A stretch of 64,000 nucleotides of DNA from Copromyces sp. CBS 386.78 (GCA_030685235.1 MU839102.1:186001-250000); one strand, 5' to 3'; positions 1 to 10,452 are shown, numbered from the stretch's first letter. Notes: a model not told the origin generated them from the sequence alone. Program-made: numbers and translations.

Positions 1-418
1 TCTTAAGCTGCTTCAGCTGCAACAACCAGTCTAGGCTCTTGATCTGGTCATGAAACCCTCTATACACGTGGAGGATGACGTGCTGAGTATGGGACGTAAA
101 GAGAGCAGAGGAATGTACGTAAGGCTGTCGGATGGACCAGCTCGCGCTCATACTTGTCCGGATATAAATCTGGCTTCGGTGGAAATACTCGGAGAGGACT
201 TCGTATTTCATTTGTTGGCAGATGGAGACTAGCTTGTAGAGCCGCTTAGCCTGGAGCCTAAAAAAGACGACTACCTGGCAGAGAAAGTGACAGTGGGAAT
301 TAACATCCTGGACATAATCGGTGTGTTCTCTGAAAGTAATCGTCCACACGTAGCGGTATATCGCGTGTCGGATCTCGAGCGGGGCAGCGAGGATGGGAGG
401 TATTGCTTCGGAGGTCAT
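1..418 (-). CDS. 2EXR/F-box-like array protein, copy 0 (3' end beyond window)
   Basis: Translating the minus strand from the ATG at 416-418 gives an uninterrupted frame of 139 codons to the window edge, so the gene is partial at its C-terminus. Residues about 12-25 read APLEIRHAIYRYVW, the 2EXR-type motif. The segment KLVSIC, then EVLSEYFHRSQIYIR, and the last residues SLDWLLQLKQLK align with the neighbouring copy 1, its closest relative in the array. The middle is shorter than in copy 1, and the CxC pair present there is missing (the matching stretch reads HVILHVYRGFH). Upstream DNA (about 430-480) contains CAGCTGACCCTCTC, resembling the leader-intron end of copy 1. The family's molecular role is unknown. 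Whether this copy is intact downstream cannot be judged here. Confidence 0.7.
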   Translation of the reverse strand, partial: MTSEAIPPILAAPLEIRHAIYRYVWTITFREHTDYVQDVNSHCHFLCQVVVFFRLQAKRLYKLVSICQQMKYEVLSEYFHRSQIYIRTSMSASWSIRQPYVHSSALFTSHTQHVILHVYRGFHDQIKSLDWLLQLKQLK

Positions 419-1137
419 GTTGAATGCTGTGGCTTTGAGAGGGTCAGCTGTATGGAACAAACGCTGGATGAACGCTGAACAAACCATTTACTGGGCCCTA
501 GTGGCGGCTTTTCAACTGGCTCTTGGATCTAGTGAGAAGAAGGAATAGCCGACGGAAAAGCGAAGACGAGGGATGCGGGAATTGGAGAAGGAAAATGGGC
601 TTGGTTATTTGGTGGTGATGGAGAAAAGAGATAGAAATTAGGGCAGCCCCTCGTATACCTAAATACTGAGCCGAGGTGCCGGTGAAGGGAACGAACCGAA
701 GTGGGAGGCACTGACTGCCAGCAGAAGGTTGAGGATGAACAAGTGAAGGGCATGCGCCATGCGGCGTGGAGCGCTTCACCAACGCTCACCCACCATACAC
801 GGGACGGAGTGCCTCGGTGACTTGCACAGGTTCAATAGAAGGAACGGATTGATTAGAGATTGATACCACTCGTATCTCACGTAGATGTAAATTGTTGTCC
901 ATGTCTATCTCGTTTATCCTAGTAAACCTGAGCCTCGTCGAGAATATCTTTCCCTCTATGGCCCTCTCCTAATATCGTTCACCTCTACAGAAGACCCCGA
1001 AGTATGCCCTTGTATACCACATACACTGGTATGTGGTGTGATGTCGACTAAAAGTTCAACAACAGGAGACTAGCCCGTTGTAAAAGTTCCGAAAGCAAGA
1101 AAGAAAAAAGAACGAAGAAGCTGAGATGACCACAGCG
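419..1137. other. Intergenic: leader and promoter of copy 0, then spacer
   Basis: No gene is supportable. It holds the promoter-proximal block of copy 0 near 640-690, with the leader between it and the ATG at 418. From about 800 to 1137 there is spacer with no recognisable element before the terminal exon of copy 1. Open frames on either strand here are short and show no family similarity. Confidence 0.6.
640..690 (-). promoter_or_regulatory. Array promoter block of copy 0
   Basis: Read on the minus strand, this contains a TATTTAG box followed by GGGGCTGCCC, preceded by TTCACCGGCACCTC. The same order (CACCGGCAC, TATTTAA-like box, GCTGCCC) recurs upstream of the other array copies. It lies about 245 bp upstream of the copy 0 ATG. 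Role as a core promoter is inferred from recurrence and position. Confidence 0.5.
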
Positions 1138-2068
1138 TCAAATACATGTACTAAAGGACCGAGGCCACTCGGCGTCGACACCTCCAATGTGCTGCTCAAT
1201 CAAGTAGGTGCGCCTTGGCTCTTCCTGGATATCATCAATGTACCAGAAATTGTTAGCCCGTGTCATCACGTCCACGTTCTATCATTGATGATATGGGGAA
1301 GAGTGGTAAAAAAATACGCACCTGGTTCGGAGCCTTCAGTATCACATCCATGATTTCTTTCTTAGTTGTCGCAAACCATTTCGATCTCTCCACTTCGTCT
1401 TTCTCCGCGACGGTGAGATCACCATCAAACCAGTTTGACAACACCTTGAAGACGACCTTCTCCAAATTCCGTAGCTTCATGAGTTTGGAGAAACAGCTAG
1501 AACAAATGAAGAGATCGGTTGCGTTTAGATCTCTGTGGGACGCCTTCGCCTGGAGCTGCTCCATCATGGTAACCCATCTTTTGGAGATAACAAGCTCAAG
1601 GGTCTTGAGCCGCTCCAATTTCAACAGCCAGTTCAAAGCGCAACTGGCGCTTCGAGTTCCCTCGGAGTTCCCCAGGCAAAGACACGGCTCCCATTGAAGA
1701 CTGACATGTTGGGTGTAATGCGTCAAGAGGTGGGAGAATTGGATGCAATGTGGGGCATCGAATTCTGGACGAGGTCTGTTGTTGTGAATGGAGGTATGGT
1801 GAGCCAGCTGTCCACGGTGCCATCGAAAGTATACCTGGGTTCTGTGGAAGTATTCCGAAAGAACTTCGTCCCTCATCTGCCGACAGATCGAAACCAGCTT
1901 TTGAACTTGTCCAACCTGGAGCTTGACGTAGCTTTTGTTCAACCAGCTAGGAAAACGCTGCCCAACATACTTGTTGGTATCGACTTGAAGAGTCCAAGCG
2001 TAACGGTATATTTTGTGCCGAATCTCCAACGGGAGAGCGAGGATGGTAGGTTTGGAGTTGGAGGCCAT
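1138..2068 (-). CDS. 2EXR/F-box-like array protein, copy 1
   Basis: Two coding exons, complement of 1322-2068 and 1138-1224, give 277 aa. The intron has a GTGCGT donor and a CAG acceptor. The spliced tail reads EEPRRTYLIEQHIGGVDAEW, matching the terminal-exon motif of copies 2 and 5, which supports the splice. Residues 12-25 are LPLEIRHKIYRYAW, the 2EXR-type motif. Cysteines form a CLC pair at 129-131 and a CSSC pair at 189-192. Segments such as LKTLELV and NLEKVVFKV resemble leucine-rich-repeat-like strands found in F-box-type proteins. There is no acidic insert, unlike copies 2-5. The ATG at 2068 is nine bases downstream of a likely leader intron. 2EXR proteins are a large, mostly uncharacterised fungal family; no function is claimed. 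Confidence 0.75.
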
Positions 2069-2077
2069 GTTGACAAG

Positions 2078-2129
2078 CTATGAGAGGGTAAGCTGCTGGG
2101 AATACACGATAGATAAAATTTGAGCATAC
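2078..2129 (-). other. Leader (5' UTR) intron of copy 1
   Basis: On the minus strand the donor GTATGC is followed by the branch-like GCTTAC and a CATAG acceptor; the 52-bp intron ends nine bases before the ATG. The end, AGCAGCTTACCCTCTCATAG, resembles the corresponding intron end of copy 4, TGCAGCTAACACCATCTCAG. Predicted from signals only. Confidence 0.5.
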
Positions 2130-2285
2130 CTCGGCTCTAGTGTGTCTTGGAAGTATAAAACCAGGGCGTCGACGACGTTTCTGGCGGGATATACTGCTTG
2201 CAGTTTGAGTTTGGTGACTCCGAGCTTAGGCGACTAAAATGTGGTGATTCTGTAGTTGTAATGGGGAAGAAAGAAAAAAACAGGC

Positions 2286-2333
2286 ATGCCATGGTAGCTT
2301 AAATATCTAGGATGGGAGTGCCGGTGAATGGAA
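2286..2333 (-). promoter_or_regulatory. Array promoter block of copy 1
   Basis: Minus-strand order is ATTCACCGGCACTCC, then GATATTTAAGCTACC, then TGGCATGCC. This is the same layout as at the other copies, with a TATTTAAG box about 235 bp upstream of the copy 1 ATG. Confidence 0.5.
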
Positions 2334-3714
2334 TCGAATGGGTGCCAAGAGGCACAGCCGGCCAACACAATAGCAGAGTGACGCGGTAGAAGCACCGAAG
2401 GTTTGGAAAGTCGTCTGGTCGAGAGGACTTCCCTTCACGTGGACGATAGAAAAGGAACCGCAGAGGGAAGGGACCGAGGTGGTAAAAAGCATCCAATAAA
2501 CCTGATATTCGTTTGTTCGTCCACTTTGAAAATATCCGAGGACCAGATCAGACGACTGTCAAACTGGTGTCAGGTCGTAACTGGTGCCAGCGCCCTCGAA
2601 GCTCGCAGGCAGCGACCCGACACGAAATGGATCAATATAGGCGGCCAAAAATAATTCCAAGTCAACTTCCGCGTATACATAGAACAGAAAGGCAGGACAG
2701 AGCGCAAGCATCGCACAAGACGTTGGCGGGCACAAAATCGGGCGGCGAGGAGTCGCCATATTCCTCCTCCACTTCTTCGACTGTATCCATGGCTGTAGGC
2801 GGCGATAGTGGTTGCTGTTGTTGAGTCATTTGGGATGCTGGAAGGACCCGGCGCGTCAAGACGTGAGATGCGGAGTGAACCGGTGTCAGCGACAAAGTCA
2901 CCTCAACGTAGAAAGAGGTAGTCACCTTCGGCCTAGCCTAATTAGACAAGATGTGGGCCGCAGACGGTAACGCTTGGCGCTGCCTGATTAATTTCCCAAC
3001 TGTAAGCCGTATCGGCAATCGAAGGTACATCGACCGTCGTCGTGGTGGTGATGGACGTTGTGATGGTGACTGGTGATGGTTGTAAAGAGGATAACTTGAG
3101 AGACGTCAGAAACGGGAACTTCCAACTTTTTCACTTCTTCAACCCCGCTTCTCCCCTCCCCTCCCCTCTCTTCCGCTCTCTCCTCGCTCCTTCTCCCTCT
3201 TTTTCTCCCCACCTTACTTTTCTCATCCATCGTACTTACCTTAACTAGAAAGCAAATTTCTTACCATTAGACACTGTCCTCAGTGGGCCGGGCGCTTAGT
3301 CATGCTGGTGCATGAGGTGTGCATTCGAGACATAACTTGTGCGTGGACAAATTGGGACCATGCATTGTACACAGGCAGCAGATTCATCATTGGTTTCTGA
3401 CCCTACAACTATATGAGTACAGGCACCTCTTCCTATCAATCCCATCCATCAATGCCATCTTCGGTTCACCGTCTGTTGACATCTCAATCCCAGAATGGAA
3501 GTACTTTACAAGAATTTCAAGCCCTCCCTGGTATCGATTCGTAAAACTTATGTCGAGCATGTCTTCATGGTGGCTGGGATGTGCAATGAGCACATGATCT
3601 TCCAGGCACCGACATGGCGCCCATGCTTCTGTACCATATAGGATTATCGCCGTCTCTCGTCAGTTTTTCCCTTCCTCCCAGAAAACCACCCAGGCATGCT
3701 CCCCTAGGGAGACA
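2334..3714. other. Intergenic spacer between copies 1 and 2
   Basis: No convincing gene. The stretch 3030-3370 shares blocks with 5720-5990: GATGGTGATGGTTGTA, a pyrimidine-rich tract ending CTCATCCATCGT, and ATGCTGG...GTGCATGAGGT. This indicates that the duplicated unit included flanking DNA. The C/T-rich tract lies at about 3140-3230. Codon-like frames at 2513-2925 show no recognisable protein. Confidence 0.5.
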
Positions 3715-4845
3715 TCAAACTTCGTCCAACAAAGGCCACTTGACTCCAACAGCACCAATGTGGTGCTCGATCTTGTGAAAAACCGAGTCCTAAGTGACGT
3801 CGACGCGTTAGCTGAGTGAACAGTCCCGAAGAAGAGGAATGAAGCAACCCCGATCAAAGGTGAATAACTGGGTAAGGGAACAACTTTAACATACCTTTCT
3901 CTCAGGGATACCCTTTTCCTCAATAACCGCCAAGAACGCCTTGTACCTAGACAAACGCACCTTACCCTCAGGGACATTCTTCTCCCCCATTTCCTCCATC
4001 TCCTTCTTTGCAGCCATGAACGCCAATGAGCTAGGCCTCTGCCTCCAATACCACTCCGTCAGCTCCGCCTCATACTCCTCAGCATCATCATCGTCCTCAA
4101 TGAACGTCGTCCAACATACGACCTTCTCCAGCGTCCTGGGAAGCCTCAGGAGCTTTGGGAGGCACTCGTCGCAATATGTGGGAGTATCCGTAAATACGAC
4201 CTCGACTGTCTTGAGGCTTTCCAACTTCGTCACCCACTCCAAACCGTGAGGTCGGATCGCAGGCTGGTGTTTCGAACCATCAAAGCACAAACAGCCAGTC
4301 CAGTGGATACTGACGTGTTGAATGTAGTCGGTAAAAAGCGACGACGACTGGAGCACCTCGAAGATTGCGTAGTTGGGAAGGGAGAGGGGGGAGGGCTTGG
4401 GAGGACGATTGGCGGGGCTGTGGCATCGGTAGAGAGCGCGGACAGAAAGGGGTGGGTAAACACTACCCAGATGGAACTGCTTCTTGGGGAGAATGCGAAG
4501 GAAGTACACATCGGTGAGTTCCTCCCGAATTTGTTGACAGGTGATGGCGAGGTTTTGAATAGCGGTGATATTCTCGAGCTGCTGGTTGAGTCGATCAACA
4601 TTCTCCGAGTCGCTGTAGAAGTCGCCATCGGTGTCACTATCGGTGTTGCTGTCAGACTCGTCATCGAGGCCGCCCGGAAGAGTCCAGATCTCCCGGTAGA
4701 TCATAAGGCGGATCTCAGTCGGTAGACGGAGCAAAAGGGACTTGCTATTTGAGAAGCGAATTTCGGATGTTTTCTTTGAGGATGCAAATGTTTGACGTTT
4801 CTTTTGAGCAGGCGCATGTCGTATGTTTCTTTTGGTAGAGTACAT
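3715..4845 (-). CDS. 2EXR/F-box-like array protein, copy 2
   Basis: Two coding exons, complement of 3895-4845 and 3715-3789, give 341 aa. The 105-bp intron starts GTATGT after codon AAG and ends CTTAG. The last exon encodes DSVFHKIEHHIGAVGVKW then PLLDEV, closely matching the unspliced ends of copies 3 and 4. Residues 41-54 are LPTEIRLMIYREIW. An acidic stretch (about 60-87, Asp/Glu/Ser) follows, then a helical QQLENI...CQQIREEL region. Cysteines form CLC at 185-187 and CDEC at 225-228. The N-terminus has about 40 extra basic residues before the motif, so a later start is possible. A donor GTAAGT at 4960-4965 upstream suggests a leader intron as in copies 1 and 4. Function unknown. Confidence 0.75.
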
Positions 4846-6304
4846 GATGGATGCTTTCTCTGGGAATGGGAGAGCCAGAACACACGTCGGATGGTTTTTT
4901 CCTCAGAGAGTGTTAGCTGCTTCGAACACATATCATTATTGCATTCCCCTGCTGAGCCTACTTACCTGGCGACCTATGGGAAGTCGGGGTATGGCGAGGA
5001 CCGAGGAGAGGCTCTCGCAATGAAGCGAGGAGGATGGATCGCAAAGGTCGCTTGAATGAGAGAGGCGGTATATCTTGGTTGTCGAGTGTAGTGATCGTTA
5101 AATTTTGGGGGAACGCGACAAGTTTCTAACGAAGATAGGGGAAATTTGGAGGTGGAAATCGTCGAGATAATAACAGGTTGACTTTGAAGTGTTGTCAAGA
5201 AGAAGGGAAAAATTAATTCCAGGCAGCCAGGACGGCATTCGTTAAGTGCGGGACGTGGTGAATTGAAAGGCTCGGGGATAGGTGAAAAGCAACGAATCCC
5301 GCTGTCTTGGCAAAGGTTGAAGAAGAGCGGAAGCGGAAGATGGGGTGCTCAAGGTTCCAGGTTTCCGGTGTCGAGGCCGGGTGAAGGCCGTCTCCAGTCC
5401 AGGTTCTGTATCAGAGGACCTAGTCAAACACATCAGACGCGTCAATCATTAGCAGAATATTTGGGTACGTTTCAACTGATGTTCATACACAACGGTTACT
5501 CAGTTGATGATCCATAGAGATACACGACCGGTGAAGGAAAAACAACCACCGCCATTAGCACCACTTTCACAACCCAAATGCATCGCGGCCGTCGTCGTCG
5601 TCGCCGTTATTATCGTCACTATCGTCATTGCCGCCGCTGTCATTGTCGCTGTTGCCCGGTTGATTGAATCTGCGATACAAATAAACAGTTTGAGGATTGA
5701 AGCGGTGATGCAATCAAACTTGGAGTAATGGTTCTCGTGATGGTGATGGTTGTAGAAGGGAGAAAGTTGGAAGACCTTGGAAAATTCGAGTTCATCGCTT
5801 GGACACCCCGCTCCATACCCCTCTCCCCCCTTCTCTCATCCATCGTGGTTTCCTAAAATCTCAATGCATTAGCGTTAGTCAAACACGCAGTGTCTTAATT
5901 AGGTTCCAGGAGTGGGCGGGAGATTACCTTACTAAGTTATGCTGGCAGTGGTGCATGAGGTTTGCACCTGCATTCAAGAGAAAACTTGTCCATGCATTGG
6001 ACTCAATGAATGATCCGTCCTTCAAAACCTTCAACACCATGGAACTCGATATGCCCAAGTCAATCATTATGGATATCTAATCCTAGAACTGACTTATGTA
6101 AGAACCTCTGCCTGACTGATCAAATTCCACTTTTGTCCGCGCCGTCTCCTGGCATCTCACTTTCTGACCGGACAGGTATCCTAGGGACAGGCATGCAAGT
6201 ATGCAACCCAATGACCGAGTGTCTTCTTCGTGTCCCCTCGAGCCTGCATCCCACGGACCGTCCTTTTACCAGATCGAAAGCTTCCGAATCCTCCATGTCG
6301 GTAT
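4846..6304. other. Intergenic: leader and promoter of copy 2, then spacer
   Basis: It contains a probable leader intron of copy 2 (donor at 4965, branch CTAAC near 4914, acceptor uncertain), the promoter block near 5220-5266, and a further shared upstream block at 5305-5400 including CTCAAGGTTCCAGG. A GTC/GTT-rich degenerate trinucleotide tract lies at 5580-5660. The region 5720-5990 is related to 3030-3370. No coding gene is supportable. Confidence 0.55.
5220..5266 (-). promoter_or_regulatory. Array promoter block of copy 2
   Basis: On the minus strand: CAATTCACCACG, then CACTTAACGAATGCCG, then TCCTGGCTGCCTGG. The CTGGCTGCC element is intact, but the TATTTAA box is degraded to CTTAACG compared with the other copies. 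About 395 bp upstream of the ATG. Confidence 0.4.
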
Positions 6305-7339
6305 TCAGATCCTGTCCAACAGAGGCCACACAACGCCGACAGCACCGAAGTGGTGTTTGAACTTGTACTCCGGTGCTTCTTTCTTGACGACGGCATCGAT
6401 CTTATTACCCTCCAGATCTTCCTCCTCCACCCCGGCCGTATGCCTTTCCCTCTGGAACCACCCCTTTTCCGCCCACTTCCCATCCCCTCGAACGACAATT
6501 CTGTACCGCCGACCAGCAATATTGGGGTTGTCGTCAGGATACCACGGTCGACCGACTGCCTTCTCCAACGTCATCATTACCTCGGTGAGCTTCCTCCGGC
6601 ACTCGCGACAGAAAAAATCGGGCACGTGCCATATCTCCTGCCACCGCTCGTCTTCAGTGGGCGCCACCATACCCGGAACCCATTCCTTCAGGAAATCCTC
6701 GGTCGCACTGTAGAGCGGGTCGGTGATTACCAGCTCCAGCGTCTTCAGCTGTTCGCACTTGCCAAGCCAGTCGAGGACCTCATTACAATCCTGCGGGAAA
6801 TGATACTGAGAGCCTAACGTGATGATACATTTATCCCAGTGCAGGCTGACGTGCTGGACATGTTTGGTGAATAGTGGAGAAGACCGAAGTTTCTCGAGGA
6901 AATCAAAGTGGGAAGCGCGGTGCGCGAAGTATGCGTGAAGGCGCGGGTGGGAGTTACGCAGGTGGACTTGGGTGTGCGCGAGCTCCGCGATGAGTTCATC
7001 GCGGATCTGGGCGCAAGTGTTGGCAAGGTTCTGAAGACTGGCAAATGCCTCCAACTGCTGGTTGATTTGAGCGAAGTCTTCTTCGACGTCGGACTCGGAA
7101 TCCTGGTCGCTGTCGAAATTGGAATCACGTTCGTTGTCCGAGTCGACATCTTCGACATTTTCGACATTTTCGTCGTCGTCGGAGCCGGGTTTGACAGTGA
7201 CTGCCCAGACCTCCTTGTAGATCATGAACCGGATCTCAGCCGGAAGGGAGAGGAGATGTAGAGGTATGTTGTGGCTGGGAATCGACATTTTGAATACGAA
7301 AGGTGAGTAGTGGTGGTTGCCGTTGATAGTTGTGGTCAT
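6305..7339 (-). CDS. 2EXR/F-box-like array protein, copy 3
   Basis: Single open frame of 344 aa from the ATG at 7339; a start at the second Met (codon 18, 7288, MSIPSHN) would give the short leader seen in copies 1, 4 and 5. Residues 32-45 are LPAEIRFMIYKEVW. An acidic run with DDDENVENVEDVDSDNER lies at about 54-88. A CREC pair is present in DFFCREC; the first pair is reduced to one Cys (DKCII). The C-terminus FKHHFGAVGVVWPLLDRI is in frame without an intron, whereas copies 1, 2 and 5 have an intron immediately before it. A possible Walker-like or enzymatic motif was not seen. Function unknown; the gene appears intact. Confidence 0.75.
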   Translation of the reverse strand: MTTTINGNHHYSPFVFKMSIPSHNIPLHLLSLPAEIRFMIYKEVWAVTVKPGSDDDENVENVEDVDSDNERDSNFDSDQDSESDVEEDFAQINQQLEAFASLQNLANTCAQIRDELIAELAHTQVHLRNSHPRLHAYFAHRASHFDFLEKLRSSPLFTKHVQHVSLHWDKCIITLGSQYHFPQDCNEVLDWLGKCEQLKTLELVITDPLYSATEDFLKEWVPGMVAPTEDERWQEIWHVPDFFCRECRRKLTEVMMTLEKAVGRPWYPDDNPNIAGRRYRIVVRGDGKWAEKGWFQRERHTAGVEEEDLEGNKIDAVVKKEAPEYKFKHHFGAVGVVWPLLDRI

Positions 7340-8148
7340 AAACTAACGTAGTCCTGGATGGTAATGGTCGACAATGTCTTCGGAAAGATGTGATGCGAAA
7401 CGTAGAATTGAAAATAGACTGGGAAGCCGTGCCGCAAAATTGTAGTGGCCGATGTGCAAAAGTTGACTCGAGAAAATCGGCTTGACCCTGAAGTGGTGTT
7501 AGGAAGAAGGGAAAAAGACAGCCAGGGCAGCCAGGGCAGGATTAAATACTGGAGGGTGTGTCAGTGAATGAAGAGTTAAGGTAGGTGTCGCCACTTGGCA
7601 AGTTGGCAGAGGTTCAAGAAGAGGGCAAAGGAGCTCGGATACTCAGCAAGGTTCCAGGTTTTCCGTCTCTGTACAAGGTGAAGGGTGCCTTTAGGATCCC
7701 GTCTTTGCCGAAGGACTCAGGCTGGTCTCTGAGAAAATTATTGAGACCATCTCAGCCCAGGCTACCCTCCCTGTCTCGAAGTAGGAAAGCAACGCACAGT
7801 GGATTGATCAAATGCCCAAGTATTACAGTGTTCTCCAGGTAGATTTCAACCATATATTATAGCATTTTGCTTTGCACAAAACGTTGTTGCCTTCCTTGTG
7901 CTGGCTTTCCTCGAATCCCCGTTGGTGTCGTTTTCCTCCTTCATTTCCTTTTTTTTTTCTTTTTTCTTTTTTTTTTTTTCCGCCAACTCCCAAGGGTAGA
8001 GGTAGTGTCTAGAGGTGGAAGTTTGGAAAAGTCTCAATTCTAAACAATTTTGGTTTTGCCATGGACGAGTCAAGATTAATAGATGTACTAAATCCCCGTC
8101 ACCTGCAAAATACACAGCAAATATGAGACTTGAAAGATAAGGTATGAA
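7340..8148. other. Intergenic: promoter of copy 3 and T-rich 3' flank of copy 4
   Basis: It holds the copy 3 promoter block (7517-7570) and an upstream shared stretch at about 7600-7690 with GCAAGGTTCCAGG. A T-rich tract lies at 7948-7980, in the 3' flank of copy 4. No gene seen. Confidence 0.55.
7517..7570 (-). promoter_or_regulatory. Array promoter block of copy 3
   Basis: Minus-strand CATTCACTGACAC, AGTATTTAATCCTGCCC, then two direct copies of TGGCTGCCC. Same layout as the other copies; the box lies about 205 bp from the first ATG. Confidence 0.55.
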
Positions 8149-9135
8149 TTAAATTGAGTCCAGCAAGAACCAGTGAACTTCAACAGCACCCAGGTGGTGC
8201 TTTATCTCGTGCACTACCGATTCCTGGTGAGTGCCATCCTCCTGAGGATTCATTTCAGCCCTCGGCGCCGCCAGCGACGGCTTGACCGTAGCCCTCTCCC
8301 TCCAAAACCACTCCGCCAAATCCGCCTCCCAGTTTGGATCAATAACCGCCCACTCGTAAACCCAGCACTTGTCGTAGTCAATGAACATCCGGAATTTGAC
8401 CTTCTCCAGCGTCTTAGGCATGGACACGAGTTGTAAGCGGCAGTGCTTGCAGAACTCCAGACCCTCGACTGTGTCGTGAGGCGACCACCCACCGTCAGCC
8501 CGCGTCTGCGCGCTTTCCGAATTGGTGATGGCGACCTCGAGAGTCTTGAGGTTCTCACACTGGGCCAGCCAGTCCAAACCGGTCGCCCGGACCGCATCCG
8601 TGTACCAAACACCAAAGTGCCTCATGTCACGGTTCATGCGTTTAGACTCGGCGCAGTAACAACCATCCCAGCGGACACTGACGTGCTGGATGTATTGCGT
8701 GAACAACGACGACGACTGGAGTACCTTGAAGATCTTGCGGTTGATCAGCGGTAACTGCAAGATTTTGCCTCGAGGCACCGGACGGCGCCCGGAGCTGTCA
8801 TAGCGAGGCTCAGGCGGATAAACATCCCCCACGTGGATCTGGGTCTTTGACAGCACACGGGTGAAGAACTCCGCGATAAGCTCGTCACGGACTTGGTGGC
8901 ACGAGTTGCTGAGGTTTTTAATGGTGGTGACCATTTCCAGATGCTGGGTAACTTGCTCCAAGTCCTCCGAGTCAGAGTCGTAGTTGTCCTCCTCTTCAGA
9001 GCTGGAGTCATCGTCGTCAAGGTCCTCGTTGCCGGGGTCGGCCAGGTGAGTCCACAACTCCCGGTAGATCATGAAGCGGATCTCGAGAGGGAGACGGAGG
9101 ATGGGGAAGGTGTTGGTGTTGTCGGAAGACGACAT
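8149..9135 (-). CDS. 2EXR/F-box-like array protein, copy 4
   Basis: Single coding exon of 328 aa. I chose the ATG at 9135 (MSSSDNTNTF), which gives the short leader typical of the family. The frame stays open to 9396 only because the predicted leader intron is readable. Residues 15-28 are LPLEIRFMIYRELW. An acidic insert occupies about 36-60 (DDDDSSSEEED). Cysteines form CYC at 159-161 and CKHC at 229-232. The C-terminus EIKHHLGAVEVHWFLLDSI lacks the terminal intron of copies 1, 2 and 5. The most similar copy appears to be copy 2 (HVSVRWDGC versus HVSIHWTGC, QSSSLFT shared). Role unknown. Confidence 0.75.
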   Translation of the reverse strand: MSSSDNTNTFPILRLPLEIRFMIYRELWTHLADPGNEDLDDDDSSSEEEDNYDSDSEDLEQVTQHLEMVTTIKNLSNSCHQVRDELIAEFFTRVLSKTQIHVGDVYPPEPRYDSSGRRPVPRGKILQLPLINRKIFKVLQSSSLFTQYIQHVSVRWDGCYCAESKRMNRDMRHFGVWYTDAVRATGLDWLAQCENLKTLEVAITNSESAQTRADGGWSPHDTVEGLEFCKHCRLQLVSMPKTLEKVKFRMFIDYDKCWVYEWAVIDPNWEADLAEWFWRERATVKPSLAAPRAEMNPQEDGTHQESVVHEIKHHLGAVEVHWFLLDSI

Positions 9136-9146
9136 TTTGGATAGTT

Positions 9147-9204
9147 CTGAGATGGTGTTAGCTGCATGGAACATGTGTCGGGATTGCCTGCTGAGATTAC
9201 CTAC
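9147..9204 (-). other. Leader (5' UTR) intron of copy 4
   Basis: Minus-strand donor GTAGGT, branch GCTAACA and acceptor CTCAG give a 58-bp intron ending 11 bases before the ATG. The sequence around branch and acceptor resembles that of copies 1 and 2. Predicted from signals; transcript data would settle it. Confidence 0.55.
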
Positions 9205-9512
9205 CTGTCGACTCTGGAGAAGTGAAGCCAATAGAGTATCTTCCCGCTTGCAATGAAGGGAGAAAAGGACGGATCGCAAAAGTGGACCGCGATGCGAAGT
9301 AATGATAGAGATGCGGGACGAGACTGGGTAGTAGCCGTCGAAGGTACCTCTAGTGATCGTTGCGATTGTCAAGAAGATGTGATGCCGAAGTCTCAAAGGT
9401 GAAAGATTTGGAGTCCTATCGTGAAATAGTGACCGATGTGCAAAAATCGATGGACTGCAGAAAATCGGGCTGACTTTCTTTTGAGGTGGTGTCAGGAAGA
9501 AGGAAGAGTTGA

Positions 9513-9570
9513 TGCCAGGGCAGCCAGGGCAGCCTTATATACTAGCTGGAGGGGGGGTGCCGGTGAATTG
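9513..9570 (-). promoter_or_regulatory. Array promoter block of copy 4
   Basis: The clearest block: minus strand CAATTCACCGGCACC, then TATATAAGGCTGCCC and a second TGGCTGCCC repeat. The TATATAAG box is about 400 bp upstream of the chosen ATG, with the leader intron in between. Confidence 0.6.
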
Positions 9571-10452
9571 GAGGCCGAGTGAATGGTTGAAGAGTACCTG
9601 AACGGGTGTCGCCACCTGGCAATGGGTGAAGGAGGACGGAAGAGGTCGGTTACACAAGGTTCCCGCGTAGCTTCGAAGGCAAGTGAAGGCCTTCTCCAGT
9701 CCACAAGGTTTTGTGGATCCGGTCACCTTCACCTTGATCTGGCTAGGCGAACCTGTGGCTTGAGGGATATATACTTATCGTTATCATCACCACGCACTTC
9801 ACTCGTACTCCAACCTTAGCAGAATTCTCATCCCAGCAAATTACCATGCTGTCCCCAACCCGGGCCTTCACTTGCTCCACTCGACCGACGAACACATGCG
9901 AGCTGCTCGACATCGGCATGGTTCCGAATGACCCTTGGTTGATCCTTGGCAATAACTTTCTGATGCTGGCCGACATTCTTTGGGTTCTGAGTAAGTAGCG
10001 TTTTTTTCGCACTGGGGCCCGGCCCAAAATGGCAGGAAATCGAGCAACTTGGACACTCTGGCACAACGTTTCCACCATAACAATTTGTGATGAGAAAAGA
10101 GGATATCAAAAGAGGTAGAACATTTTAATATGAATTTGGGAAGTTTTAACTGATTCAACGATGTTGTCACTTTGTTGTTGCCATTTTGTCGTAGGAGGTC
10201 CCTATTCCTTTTTTGCACAAGAACTCTTGCGCCGTGACACTTTGCTTATCTCTGGCGAATGAAATGTGCGATAAGAATGTACCTATGTAAAGACTGCTGA
10301 GGGTTTGTGCCCCTGACGATAACTGCTGTCGACGATGTACCGTTGTTGAGGGTGAAGTTCTTTGAGGGTGGAGCCGTCGAGGACAAAGATCGTCGAAGGG
10401 AGGAAAAGACTGACTCGACTGTGAAGTTGTTCAACGGAAAAACAGAAAACCG

